This document shows positions 55,561 to 64,000 of a stretch of 64,000 bases of DNA, one piece after another. Origin of the DNA: Chrysogorgia sp. JL179-B06 (taxonomy: Eukaryota; Cnidaria; Anthozoa; Scleralcyonacea; Chrysogorgiidae); the NCBI GenBank assembly GCA_035772405.1, contig JAYKKM010000038.1, forward strand, positions 1,780,001-1,844,000. The letters run 5' to 3'. Numbering within the stretch: the stretch's first letter is position 1; the number at the start of each line of letters is the position of its first letter. The notes beneath the pieces were generated by a model that saw only the letters and a list, made by a program, of their open reading frames with translations, ran no database searches and was not told the origin of the DNA. Position numbers and translations under genes: made by a program.

Positions 55561-55879
55561 AACATCTGGTTTGCGGACTAGAATATTTAAGTGTTCTAAA
55601 TTAGATATGACTGGACAAGTGCAGCATAAAGGTAAAACTTTATTTCAACACGCTAACCCCATACAACTAAAGTTGGTTTCCAAGAGGGGCGTGATAATTA
55701 CATGAAATTGTAAAATATTAAAATTATTACATAATAACTCATTATTATAAAACAGCTAAAAATTACAAGATATTAAAAAAAATCTAACTAACGTACCCTG
55801 TAACTACAAAACTACAATATTACTAAAATGGCTAATTGGTCTTTATATTATAAAAAAAATCTTTAAATACAAACAAATG

Positions 55880-56391
55880 AAACTCATGAGATTTAGAGCA
55901 GGCTGATTGAAGAAATTTCTCTGCTGAAGGAAATTAACGATTTCTGATTTTTTAATTCGCACGGTAAGCTGTTCATGCATGGTAATCAAGCCAAGTGTAC
56001 ATAATACGTAGTGCCCTCCTTTGTATTGAAATTGGAAAGGTACTCAGGGAGGGCAGCCCATACAGGTGACGCACACTCAAGAGTGGAGCGTATTAGGGAA
56101 CAATATATATTACCACGTCTGTCTGCAGGGGGACTCCAGATTTCTTGAGTCATACGTATTGCATACAAGCGCTTCAAAGCCTTTTTAAATATAAACTCTA
56201 TATGGGTATTCCAAGTAAGGTCACAGCTTATATATACCCCAGAAGTTTATAGCTGGTAACCCTCTTAATTGTAGTAGCAAACGCATTGATTTCATTAGCT
56301 ATATGAGGAAGATAGCTGGGGGAGCACCTAGGGATAACCTCGTAGACTGTTGTATCATTTATATATTTAATTCTACTCGGCCAACTGTTAA
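55880..56391 (-). pseudogene. LINE RT, C-terminal piece (motif C onward)
   Basis: It reads SWPSRIKYINDTTVYEVIPR, PHIANEINAFATTIKRV, then HIEFIFKKALKRLYAIRMT and RSTLECASPVWAALPEYLS. Motif C, usually V-D-D-T-T-V, is I-N-D-T-T-V here, losing a catalytic Asp. Internal stops and frame changes are present. Confidence 0.75.
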
Positions 56392-56400
56392 CTAGTCTAT

Positions 56401-57299
56401 TAGCCTGCGAAGCAGGCGTTTAGGGATTGGGGCCGGGGACTGGGGTGAGTGTGGATGGAACGCCTGCACGCCTGCACGAAAGACCCATGTTTTTGGATTT
56501 CTACGTCCACCAGAGGACGCTAAATTCTGATTGGCTATCTCAACTCATTAGTATTCAGGGTTTCCTGTCAGGAAATAAACATTTAAAAATGGCGACTTTA
56601 GAAAAACCGTGTTGGTAGATTATTTTCTTTCGAAAGCTTTAACCGATCTTCAGTTCGTTGCTGATCGTAGCTTTAAATTATAAAAACAGGAGCAAAAAGT
56701 TGCTACGAGGGAGCTGCTGGCAGGAAAAGATGTTTTGATGGTATTACCAACGGGATTTGGCAAGAGTTTGATTTTGGATTTGGTAGAGTTACCAGACGTT
56801 CGTGCGAGTGCGTGATTATCAGTCAGCAGGGGAAGCAGCTATATTATTGTGATTTCTACCTTGTCCTTGTCTTCAGGTGTTTCAACAATGCTCTCTGGGC
56901 CTTCGGAGAATTCCTTCGACGTTTCAGAACAAAGAGACTTACGGCTAAACGCTCGGAGAAAGTTTCACTGCGTAGTAATGCAAAGCCGATTGATTCACAA
57001 GCCTCAGCCAACTCTGTGCTTCCACGTCTACACGATTGCTTGAACAAATTTTCAAAATAAATCTTGTTTCCACCAGATGCAGTCAAGCTTTTTACGGAGT
57101 TTCAGACATGGATATTTCACGATTCGGCCCGAAGTGAAATGTTTTAATCATTGAGGAAAGCCCGCTAGTTGCTGATTGGTTGTTTTTGACAGTTCTTCAT
57201 GTGGGCGGAAATCCAAAAACATGGGTATTTCGTGCAGGCGTTCCCTCCCCAATTCGCCTTTCCGCTTTCCCCCTCCCCCTAACGCCGCCACGCAGGCTA
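56401..57299. mobile_element. RecQ-fragment-bearing TAGCCTG element, copy B, 9-bp duplication
   Basis: The ends TAGCCTGCG and CGCAGGCTA are flanked by exact CTAGTCTAT duplications (56392-56400 and 57300-57308). At 899 bp it splits a LINE RT between motif B and motif C. Nine-bp duplications suggest a Mutator-like mechanism. It carries a helicase fragment on the + strand. Confidence 0.88.
56589..56793 (+). pseudogene. RecQ-like helicase N-terminal fragment, copy B
   Basis: From ATG at 56589 the sequence reads MATLEK. After a frameshift it reads VLVDYFLSKALTDLQFVADR, a stop, and then KQEQKVATRELLAGKDVLMV and LPTGFGKSLILDLV. PTGFGKS is the Walker A motif in the form used by RecQ-type helicases. 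The frame ends soon after at a stop. Only the N-terminus up to the P-loop remains. Confidence 0.7.
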
Positions 57300-57308
57300 C
57301 TAGTCTAT

Positions 57309-57820
57309 TGACAAGTATGGCGAAAAGGAGAGGGGCAAGTTTAGTCCCTTGGGGGATACCACCATGGGGAAATACAGGGGTAGACTGACTAACTAATTCT
57401 AACCCTTTGTGATCTACATGTGAGGAAGGCACCAACTCATCTAATACTATATCTATTAACCCCAAGAATATCTAGCTCACGCAGAAGGACATGATCTACC
57501 AGGTCAAACCCCTTACTAAAATCAGCGGAAAAAATTCTTACATAATTATTACCTCTATCTAATGACTCTATAGGATGGAGTGCATGAGATAAACAAGGCC
57601 CTGGGTGGTCAGATTTACCTCTAACAGAAAACTGTTTAGGGTCCAATTTATCTCTGACCTGTCTAAACAATAAGTCTAGGGTAAAACCCTCCATTAATTT
57701 GGCCAGCTGTGAGGTTAAGGTGATGGGCCTTAAATCATCTTCGATCAGTAGACTTTGGGGGGAGCATTTAGGTACAGGCACAATGCCTTCTACCAATGAT
57801 GAGTTATATAAATCGCACAC
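57309..57820 (-). pseudogene. LINE RT, central piece (motifs A and B)
   Basis: It reads DDLRPITLTSQLAKLMEGF, then YVRIFSADFSKGFDLVDHVL (motif A) and HGGIPQGTKLAPLLFAILVN (motif B). A one-base frameshift lies at a G4 run near 57463. The frame runs directly into the 9-bp duplication bordering the inserted element. Confidence 0.85.
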
Positions 57821-58049
57821 AACTGCAGGTGCAAGCTCGAATGCAAATTCCTTCCAAACACGATTGGGGACGGGATCTGGGCCAGGCGATTTGTTGATCT
57901 TAATCTGCCGTAATGCTTTGTAACGTTTTGACTGGACACAAGGTACTCAGCGGGAACAGGGACCGAGCTGAAGTGGGGTGAAGTGTGACGTCAGACCAAA
58001 CAGATAGGTATTAAACTTCTCACTGAGAAGGTCAGTGGAGGGTGTATTG

Positions 58050-58289
58050 TCATCCAACATTTGGTGCCACCATGCATTCACACGAATCTGTCAGACCACC
58101 CAGACCTTTAATCTCCTTCCACCACCGAGAGATGTTTGTGTCTTTAAGGGCTGCAACCTTGTTGGCATAGCAGGTATTTTTACAGGACCCGCATTCCCTC
58201 TGGACTTTGTTCCTAATCAGCCTATACTCCAGGGAATCTTTATCATGAGATGAAAGTAGCTGTTGCCTCCTTGTAATCATCCTCTTCAA
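58050..58289 (-). pseudogene. LINE linker between endonuclease and RT
   Basis: It reads KRMITRRQQLLSSHDKDSLE, YRLIRNKVQRECGSCKNTCY and SRWWKEIKGLGG. This K/R-rich segment with W-W-K-x-I-K-x-L precedes the RT in related LINE proteins. Confidence 0.7.
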
Positions 58290-58920
58290 ATTGCACGTTA
58301 CCCATGGTTTATCAGAGGAGCAGGCTTTGACTTTATGCAGGGCGTATATGTCAATATAGCTTCAGAGAGTATGGTATTAAAGGAGTTGAATTTATCCAAA
58401 AATAAGGGTTGATTCAGTACGGTACTCCAGGTACAGCTGGATCGCAGAATCAAGGACAGAGTTATTTAACCAGGTTTCAGTGATACATATACTATATTCC
58501 TGCATTATTGACATCAGTTATAGATTGGAGCTCGTCCATTCTAGGAAGCAGGGATCGTACATTCGCAACAATCGTGACCGGGACGGTGATAGGCCGAATT
58601 AGGCTAGTTTGTGATTGCAATAATTGACACACAACGTAGTCGATTGAAGAGTCGAATCGATTTGACTGTTAGATCGTTTCTTTCGACCACCACGTCGCGA
58701 TTGGTAAGGTTTACAGATTCTCAAATCCTTGATTTTGGCCCATCAGGGATGAGGTGGCGAGGCGAAGATTTCCTCAAGGACTTCAAAGTCGAATTCCAAT
58801 AGCCAGGCCGCACGAAGCGATCGACAACTTGGCAGGTCGGCCGTCAAAATAACTCAACAGGCATGGTATCAGGATCACTCGATGCCATAGGAAGACTTGA
58901 TAGACTATTGGCAGCAATAA

Positions 58921-59939
58921 AGGCCACATACTGGCTTTAGAAGCTAACTATTTTAGACGAGATTCACAAATTACGACAGACGACAAAATACATGTGGCCG
59001 CCATCAACAGGCGCCGCCGCTGAGATCGTACGTATATATGTATGTATTTATAGCACTTTATGTGCTATATTTCCAACTGAGGGTAAATAAAGTATTATTT
59101 TATACTAAGATTTAGAATTCTAGTTATAGACGTCTTGAGCAAACTAGGCCAACAGCTTTATTGGTGGATAACATGTATGAGGCGCGATGTGTAAAAAGAT
59201 TATTTAGCAAATTTTAGCGTTCAATTTTCCATGGTTTACAGGTTTACAAACAATCACATAAAATCTTTGATTATTTATAAAGAAGCATTTTTCTGCGCTT
59301 CCATTTGTTAGGAAACATGTTATCTATAGTCTGCAAAGAAATATTATTTTTAGGTTCTAAGTGCAGTCAGCTAATGACATTTTATCATTAGTTTTATCTT
59401 TCCACTTGTTGTTGGGACCACTCAAGTTGGATCAGCTTATGACAACTGTTTATTTTTTACCTTGCCAAGGTTAGTTATGGTCAAGGCTAAGGTTATTTTA
59501 GCATGAAACTATGCACAAATTATAAGTACAACCCTCTGCTCTAGTTACATTCCGTTACAAATTATATTATGTCATTAAAAAGGTTAAGACTGAAATTATA
59601 TTGAAAATCTGAATAAGTCTTAAAAATAAAATATCATAGTTGTGTTTAGTTAAGAACTAGAAATACGTGTACGCAACAACCCCTCGCTCGATGTATGATA
59701 ATACTGCTACAATGCACGCAATTTGGCGCATCCTAATTAATTGGGCCTATGTACGAGAAAGCCTGGTCAAAATAAATAGGATATCGTAATAAATATTTTT
59801 TTCAGTAAAGAGAAAAGAAAAACTCGAAATTTGGAAAAAGGAGAAAAATCGGAGAAAAGCCACAGCCGCTCGAAACCTCGGGTCTTGACTCTAGTAGACA
59901 GAAGCTTAGTAATACAAACTTTTCGTACATTTTATAAAT
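58921..59939. other. No gene recognised
   Basis: About 1 kb of AT-rich sequence without a convincing coding frame or complete element. AGAACTAGAAATACGTGTAC near 59654 resembles AAACTAGAAATACGAATTC near 59940. Confidence 0.4.
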
Positions 59940-59986
59940 AAACTAGAAATACGAATTCGCAATAATCCCCTCGCCCGCCTTTTCTA

Positions 59987-60005
59987 CCCCCCCCCCCCCC
60001 CCCCC
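59987..60005. repeat. Poly-C tract
   Basis: A run of about 19 C at the left of the satellite region. Confidence 0.95.
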
Positions 60006-60119
60006 TACGGGAATTCTCCATCCATGGTGCCCAGACCTCGCACGCAGTGGCCGTGTATTTCTGTTTTGCAAAAATTCACAATTTCCAAAACCCGTTTCGT
60101 CGAAGAAATGTTTGAACGT

Positions 60120-60780
60120 TATCTCGGCCAATATTTAACCGATTTAAACTCTGAAAACAGATTTGGAATTAGCGAGTCAACATACATAACATACGCGTTT
60201 ACTATATTACGAGAACGTGAGTACCCTTCGTAAAAATGGTTTATGTACTTAGAAAGTTAGTCGGCTTTGTCGGCTATGATTAGCCGGTCACTTTGTCGAA
60301 TATTATGTTGAATATCTCGATCAATATATAACCGTTTTCAATTATGAAAACAGATTTGGAATTAGCGAGTCAAAATACATAACATATGTGTCTACTATAT
60401 TACGAGAACGTGAATACCCTTCGTAAAAATGGTTTATGTACTTAGAAAGTTAGTCGGCTTTGTCGGCTATGATTAGCCGGTCACTTTGTCGAATATTATG
60501 TTGAATATCTCGATCAATATATAACCGTTTTCAATTCTGAAAACAGATTTGGAATTAGCTAGTCAAAATACATAACATATGTGTCTACTATATTACGAGA
60601 ACGTGAATACCCTTCGTAAAAATGGTTTATGTACTTAGAAATTAGTCCGGGCTATGATAATCTCGATCAATATACAACCGTTTTCAATTCTGAAAACAGA
60701 TTTGGAATTAGCGAGTCAAAATACATACTCGGACTCGGATTTCTATTTCGGTTCAATTTAATCTGAGTATCTAGTTACCA
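60120..60780. repeat. ~193-bp satellite, 3.5 tandem units
   Basis: The phrase GATTTGGAATTAGC recurs at about 60161, 60354, 60548 and 60699. Units include TTATGTACTTAGAAAGTTAG and TTAGCCGGTCACTTTGTCG. The last unit is internally deleted (spacing about 151 bp). A single related piece (ATCTCGGCCAATATTTA) occurs at 38051. Confidence 0.85.
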
Positions 60781-60863
60781 CGGTTGATCATATATATATA
60801 TATATATATATATACCTATAAAGCCGATACGAGATCAGGATCCGCTCGGATCTCGCGTGATAA

Positions 60864-60945
60864 GGGACTAAACGCCGGTCGATATTAGCACCCTCGCCCT
60901 CAGGCCTTCGGCCTTCGGCCGGCGCTTCGCGCCGGGCGAGGGGAC
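60864..60945. repeat. GC-rich double-hairpin cassette, copy 1
   Basis: GGGACTAAACGCCGGTCGAT followed by CCCTCGCCC, GGCC-TTC-GGCC hairpins, GGCGC-TTC-GCGCC and GGGCGAGGG. The outer arms pair and enclose the small hairpins, a cruciform or three-way junction. One extra GGCCTTC unit compared with copy 2. Confidence 0.8.
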
Positions 60946-62127
60946 AACCAACTAATTTTTCCTGTGATCAATTATTTGAGCTTTTATATCTTCATATATA
61001 GACGCCTTCGAAGCGACAAAGCGTCCCCAGTTCGGAAAGTTTCTACGAGATTCATTTAAATCTCTTTCAGTTGAACAACGTTCGACTTGCCAATGTGATG
61101 AATAAAATGATTTTAAGTTCACTTTGTAAATAGCAAAAACAAATATCAAACTTTTGAAGTCCGAAAGGTGAAAACGAGTAGAGGTTTCCGATTGCCAGCC
61201 ACCCAGGGGTTGTTTCATACACGTATTTATAGTTTCTTGTGCACATGTTAAGAAGTTGTACTGGAAAAAACATTATTTTTTCGCTTTTTTATCGCTTTAC
61301 TGATTTTTCATTTATCAAATACAAACTGATTATAACATGTTCCGGCGACAATATCTTTTGAAATACTATCTCTACGAACTCATGAGATACATCAAATGAA
61401 AGCTTGAATAACAGACTCGGACATACGTACGAAAATATATTTGTAAATAATTGTTAACATCTTTAAAAAAGCGAAAACACTTACAGGTTTGCCATTGAAC
61501 GGCTTTTAAATTTACGAACTGTCAAATTTTCCAGACATCTTCCAGCTTCCAATGACGATATATTTCGAACTACAGAAAGCTTGACTAACTGACTCGGACA
61601 TACGTACACAATATCTTCGTATTAACTTGAAATTGCTGACCGATCAAACACTGAAAAGGAATTAAAGGAGTTGGCCTTCGGACTACGCTATACTATACAT
61701 CAAATGAAAGCTTGAATAAATCACTTGAACAGAATACGTACAAAATATCTTTATAACCGATTACTAATATCTTTAAAAAAGCGAAAACACTTACAGGTTT
61801 GTCCTTGAACGGCTTTTGAATTTAATACGAACTGTCAAATTTGACATCTTCCAGCCTTCAGAAAGCTTGACTAAAGTTACGTACACAAAATCGGACGCTA
61901 TAAACTTACTTGAAAGCAATATTAAGTTAGGCTGTGTATGCGGGTTTATTGCAGTACCGTAAAGAAGCGAAAAGATTAATTGTCAATTCTTCCAATTTCG
62001 CCAAAATGTCCATCATGTTTGCTGTTCGTAATCGTAACACGCTCGTGTGTTACGACACTTTACGGCGGTCCGTCCAAAGGAATGTTAGGAATGTGTAGCA
62101 AGCTATAGAAACGCATGGAATCGTGAA
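60946..62127. other. Spacer between GC cassettes with a direct repeat
   Basis: It contains a diverged direct repeat (61396-61536 and 61700-61855) sharing AAATGAAAGCTTGAATAA and AAAGCGAAAACACTTACAGG. No gene was recognised; two - strand frames (60952-61273) have no known domain. Confidence 0.6.
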
Positions 62128-62202
62128 GGGACTAAACGCCGGTCGATATTATCACCCTCGTCCTCAGGCCTTCGGCCGGCGCTTCGCGCCGGACGAGGGG
62201 AC
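62128..62202. repeat. GC-rich double-hairpin cassette, copy 2
   Basis: Direct copy of 60864-60945 with compensating changes in the outer stem: CCCTCGTCC pairs with GGACGAGGG here, CCCTCGCCC with GGGCGAGGG in copy 1. Confidence 0.8.
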
Positions 62203-62368
62203 TATGATTATTTAATATAAGGAAAAACTTTGCAAAGTACGGTTGCTTAATGCTACATCAATAAATCGAGCCAGAGAGTTGGTAACTAATATCCTCATTG
62301 GTCAATTGTAAGAGCCCAACTCAAGAAAGTCAATCAGAAACTATGGCACGTTAAGTCGACGAAGCCAT

Positions 62369-62377
62369 TATAAAAGA
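62369..62377 (+). promoter_or_regulatory. TATA-box-like promoter element
   Basis: TTATAAAAG precedes a purine-rich transcribed-looking leader (GAGTGAGCAA, AGAGAAAGAAACAACATC; 62400-62580) and then an AT-rich stretch. The layout resembles an LTR or the promoter of an unidentified element; no ORF follows on the + strand. Confidence 0.3.
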
Positions 62378-62764
62378 GCGCGCTTTCACCCTCGAAATCA
62401 GTGAGCAAGAAAACAATAGAGTGAGCAATAAAAGAAGAGGGATACCACAAAAACCAGAGAGAAAGAAACAACATCAAAAGAGAGCAAGAGTCGGAGAGAC
62501 CTCACCGATCAGAGCCAAATCAAGGAACTCAGAACCCGAGAAGCCGTCAGAAAGAAACGGACAGAAAGATCAAATACGAACAGATCTTGAACTTTAACTT
62601 TATAACCACTTTATAGTTCGTCTCGTATTGTATTAAGTTCGGGTAAATGCTTATTTATAAATAATAATAATTTTCCACAAAACATTCAACAATGTGGGGC
62701 TTCATGAGATAAATGGATCGAATGAAAAGATCTTAGTCGTTGTAAATTCTCAGAATTGTTAGAT

Positions 62765-63980
62765 TCACCATCTGCTGCTGTTTGAACTATAATTGCATGC
62801 GATTGAAATAACCATTAAATATTTCGGCAATGGGATCTGAAATATCATTTTCACCATCCTTAATGAAAAATGAATTTTTGATTCTTTTGGAGCCAGGTCC
62901 CTAAGATATTTCCATAACTTTGAGGAATCCTTTTTATCATATTCAATTAAAGGTTGATAGAAATTCACCTTTCCCGATATGATTAGTGAAGCCAACGTTT
63001 GTAATCACATATTGATTTTTTAAAGTAATCTTGCTTTCACTATTTCATCAGACTTCCAGTCAGGTTGTTTTTTCTTTTTAACTCGTTTACTTCGAAGAGG
63101 TGCATACAAATTTATTACATCAAGAAAAAGCGAGTACCAGGCATCAAGTGCATCGGAAGGACCATCGTATGTCTCAACTGTAGCCTCCTCCGCAAGCAAC
63201 TCTGTGGCTTCTTTTTGCCTAGTCAAATACAGCTTCCTGCAAGGATGTTTTGTCTGAGCCAGAAAAATTAACAAGAGCTAGGCGCAATGGGTGAGGCGAA
63301 AATTAAGGCAAACTGTCCCCTCTTCATCGGCCAATCCCTTCACAAATCCCAACAATCCCTATATTTCCCTGCAATCCCAGCCAAAACATTGGTAGTATCG
63401 TCATGTTTCGCGCACTAATTGGTAAACGTCATGCATGTTAAATAGACACCCTAACCCAACGCTTAATACAACCCTAACCCCCGCCTTAAGTGTTTTCCTA
63501 ACCCTAACCCCCCGGCTTCAATTGGTGCTCGCACAGCTTTGGAAGCTATTTGACTCGGGAAAAAGAAGCCACAAAGTTACCTGCGGATGAGTACTGACCA
63601 GGGCACTGTTCGTAAGTTAGCTAGAAATAAATCTTCATCAAAATTCTTTAAGGGACGAAACTTAATTATAGAGTGACTCTGTTTATTTCCAAAATTGGCA
63701 AGGCTAGTTGGAAAATGGTCACTTATGGCAATTTTTGAAACTTTAACAACACGAAGGCTTCTCCGGTTTGACACATATATAATTTGGTCAATATACTGTA
63801 TAATAGAAGCGGTATGTGATGTAACCCTGTAGTAGGTTCTTTAATTATTTGTTCAAGGTTCATAAGATTTATCACTTCTATCCAAGCCGACATAGAGATA
63901 TCATTTTGAGTCAGAGAGATCAATATTAAAATCACCCTTTATGATTATTTCCTTGCATTCGAGGTGTGCATTTTTCATTT
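62765..63980 (-). pseudogene. LINE endonuclease-to-RT region, decayed, continues past the window
   Basis: Going down the - strand: ISMSAWIEVINLMNLEQIIK (63935-63723 frame), VSKIAISDHFPTSLANFG (63774-63577 frame) with the S-D-H motif of APE-type endonucleases, then SDALDAWYSLFLDVINLYAP (63274-63020) and DSSKLWKYLRDLAPKES (62995-62765). The parts are in several frames. A segment at about 63280-63560 rich in CTAACCC words interrupts them. The RT proper is absent, so the 3' end is lost. Confidence 0.75.
63420..63515. repeat. Degenerate telomere-like CCCTAAC words
   Basis: Scattered CCCTAACCC words (for example ACCCTAACCCAACG, CCTAACCCTAACCCCCC) within the segment that interrupts the LINE; similar in kind to the interior of the MITE at 32777. 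Confidence 0.6.
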
Positions 63981-64000
63981 GATTTTCTAACAGCTTCATC

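Larger units (their letters stand above)
55620..58620 (-). mobile_element. Non-LTR retrotransposon (LINE), - strand, split and decayed
   Basis: RT-coding pieces run from about 58550 down to 55880 on the - strand and share one element. An endonuclease start (VANVRSLLPRMDELQS, CITETWLNNSV, about 58560-58450) is followed almost at once by the pre-RT linker, so most of the endonuclease domain is deleted. The RT is interrupted by the 899-bp TAGCCTG element at 56401-57299. AATAAAG near 55640 may mark its 3' end. Confidence 0.75.

Overview
The window is nuclear DNA of an invertebrate animal. It is AT-rich, has GT-AG introns, one intron of about 24.5 kb, long (TA)n and (ATT)n tracts and very many transposable elements. 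The type of receptor kinase and the mix of repeats (Penelope-like elements with GIY-YIG nucleases, Harbinger, RecQ-like helicase fragments, several LINEs) suggest a cnidarian or another early-branching marine animal. The phylum is an inference.

The only clear host gene is an FGFR-like receptor tyrosine kinase on the + strand. Sixteen exons run from 9272 to a stop at 53936-53938. All splice phases agree and together give 1059 residues before the stop. The order is five Ig-type exons (9272-13854), a transmembrane and juxtamembrane exon (16332-16613), an interrupted kinase domain (17453-27963), then a tyrosine-bearing tail in two exons (52495-53938). The first exon here starts on a phase-1 acceptor, so the signal peptide and promoter lie upstream of the window or were not recognised.

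Nearly everything else is mobile DNA. At 1-8460 there are nested MITEs and two head-to-head Penelope-like copies that meet at a short TTAGGG-type tract. One of these copies is split exactly at a TA by a 2.5-kb Tc1/mariner-type element with 11-bp subterminal arrays. Its sister copy lies in the intron at 20961-23563. Both Penelope copies of the first family, and a second family at 18.3-18.8 kb, carry hammerhead-ribozyme motifs 3' of their ORFs.

The receptor introns also hold tRNA-derived SINE-like repeats and two ~365-bp MITEs that contain a tRNA-like promoter. The 24.5-kb intron (27964-52494) contains hairpin MITEs with 9-bp target duplications, a nested Mutator-like pair (30351-32662), a 1.8-kb 10-bp minisatellite (34844-36641), a family-B DNA polymerase fragment, a two-gene Harbinger element (42388-46733) and LINE remnants.

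Downstream of the receptor (54-64 kb) are several decayed LINEs on the - strand. One is split by an 899-bp element carrying a RecQ-like helicase fragment. Further right are a ~193-bp satellite, duplicated GC-rich hairpin cassettes, and the edge of another LINE.

No rRNA gene, CRISPR array or bacterial-type operon was seen. Boundaries of mobile elements are best where terminal repeats and target duplications could be read directly. All assignments come from reading the sequence without database searches.
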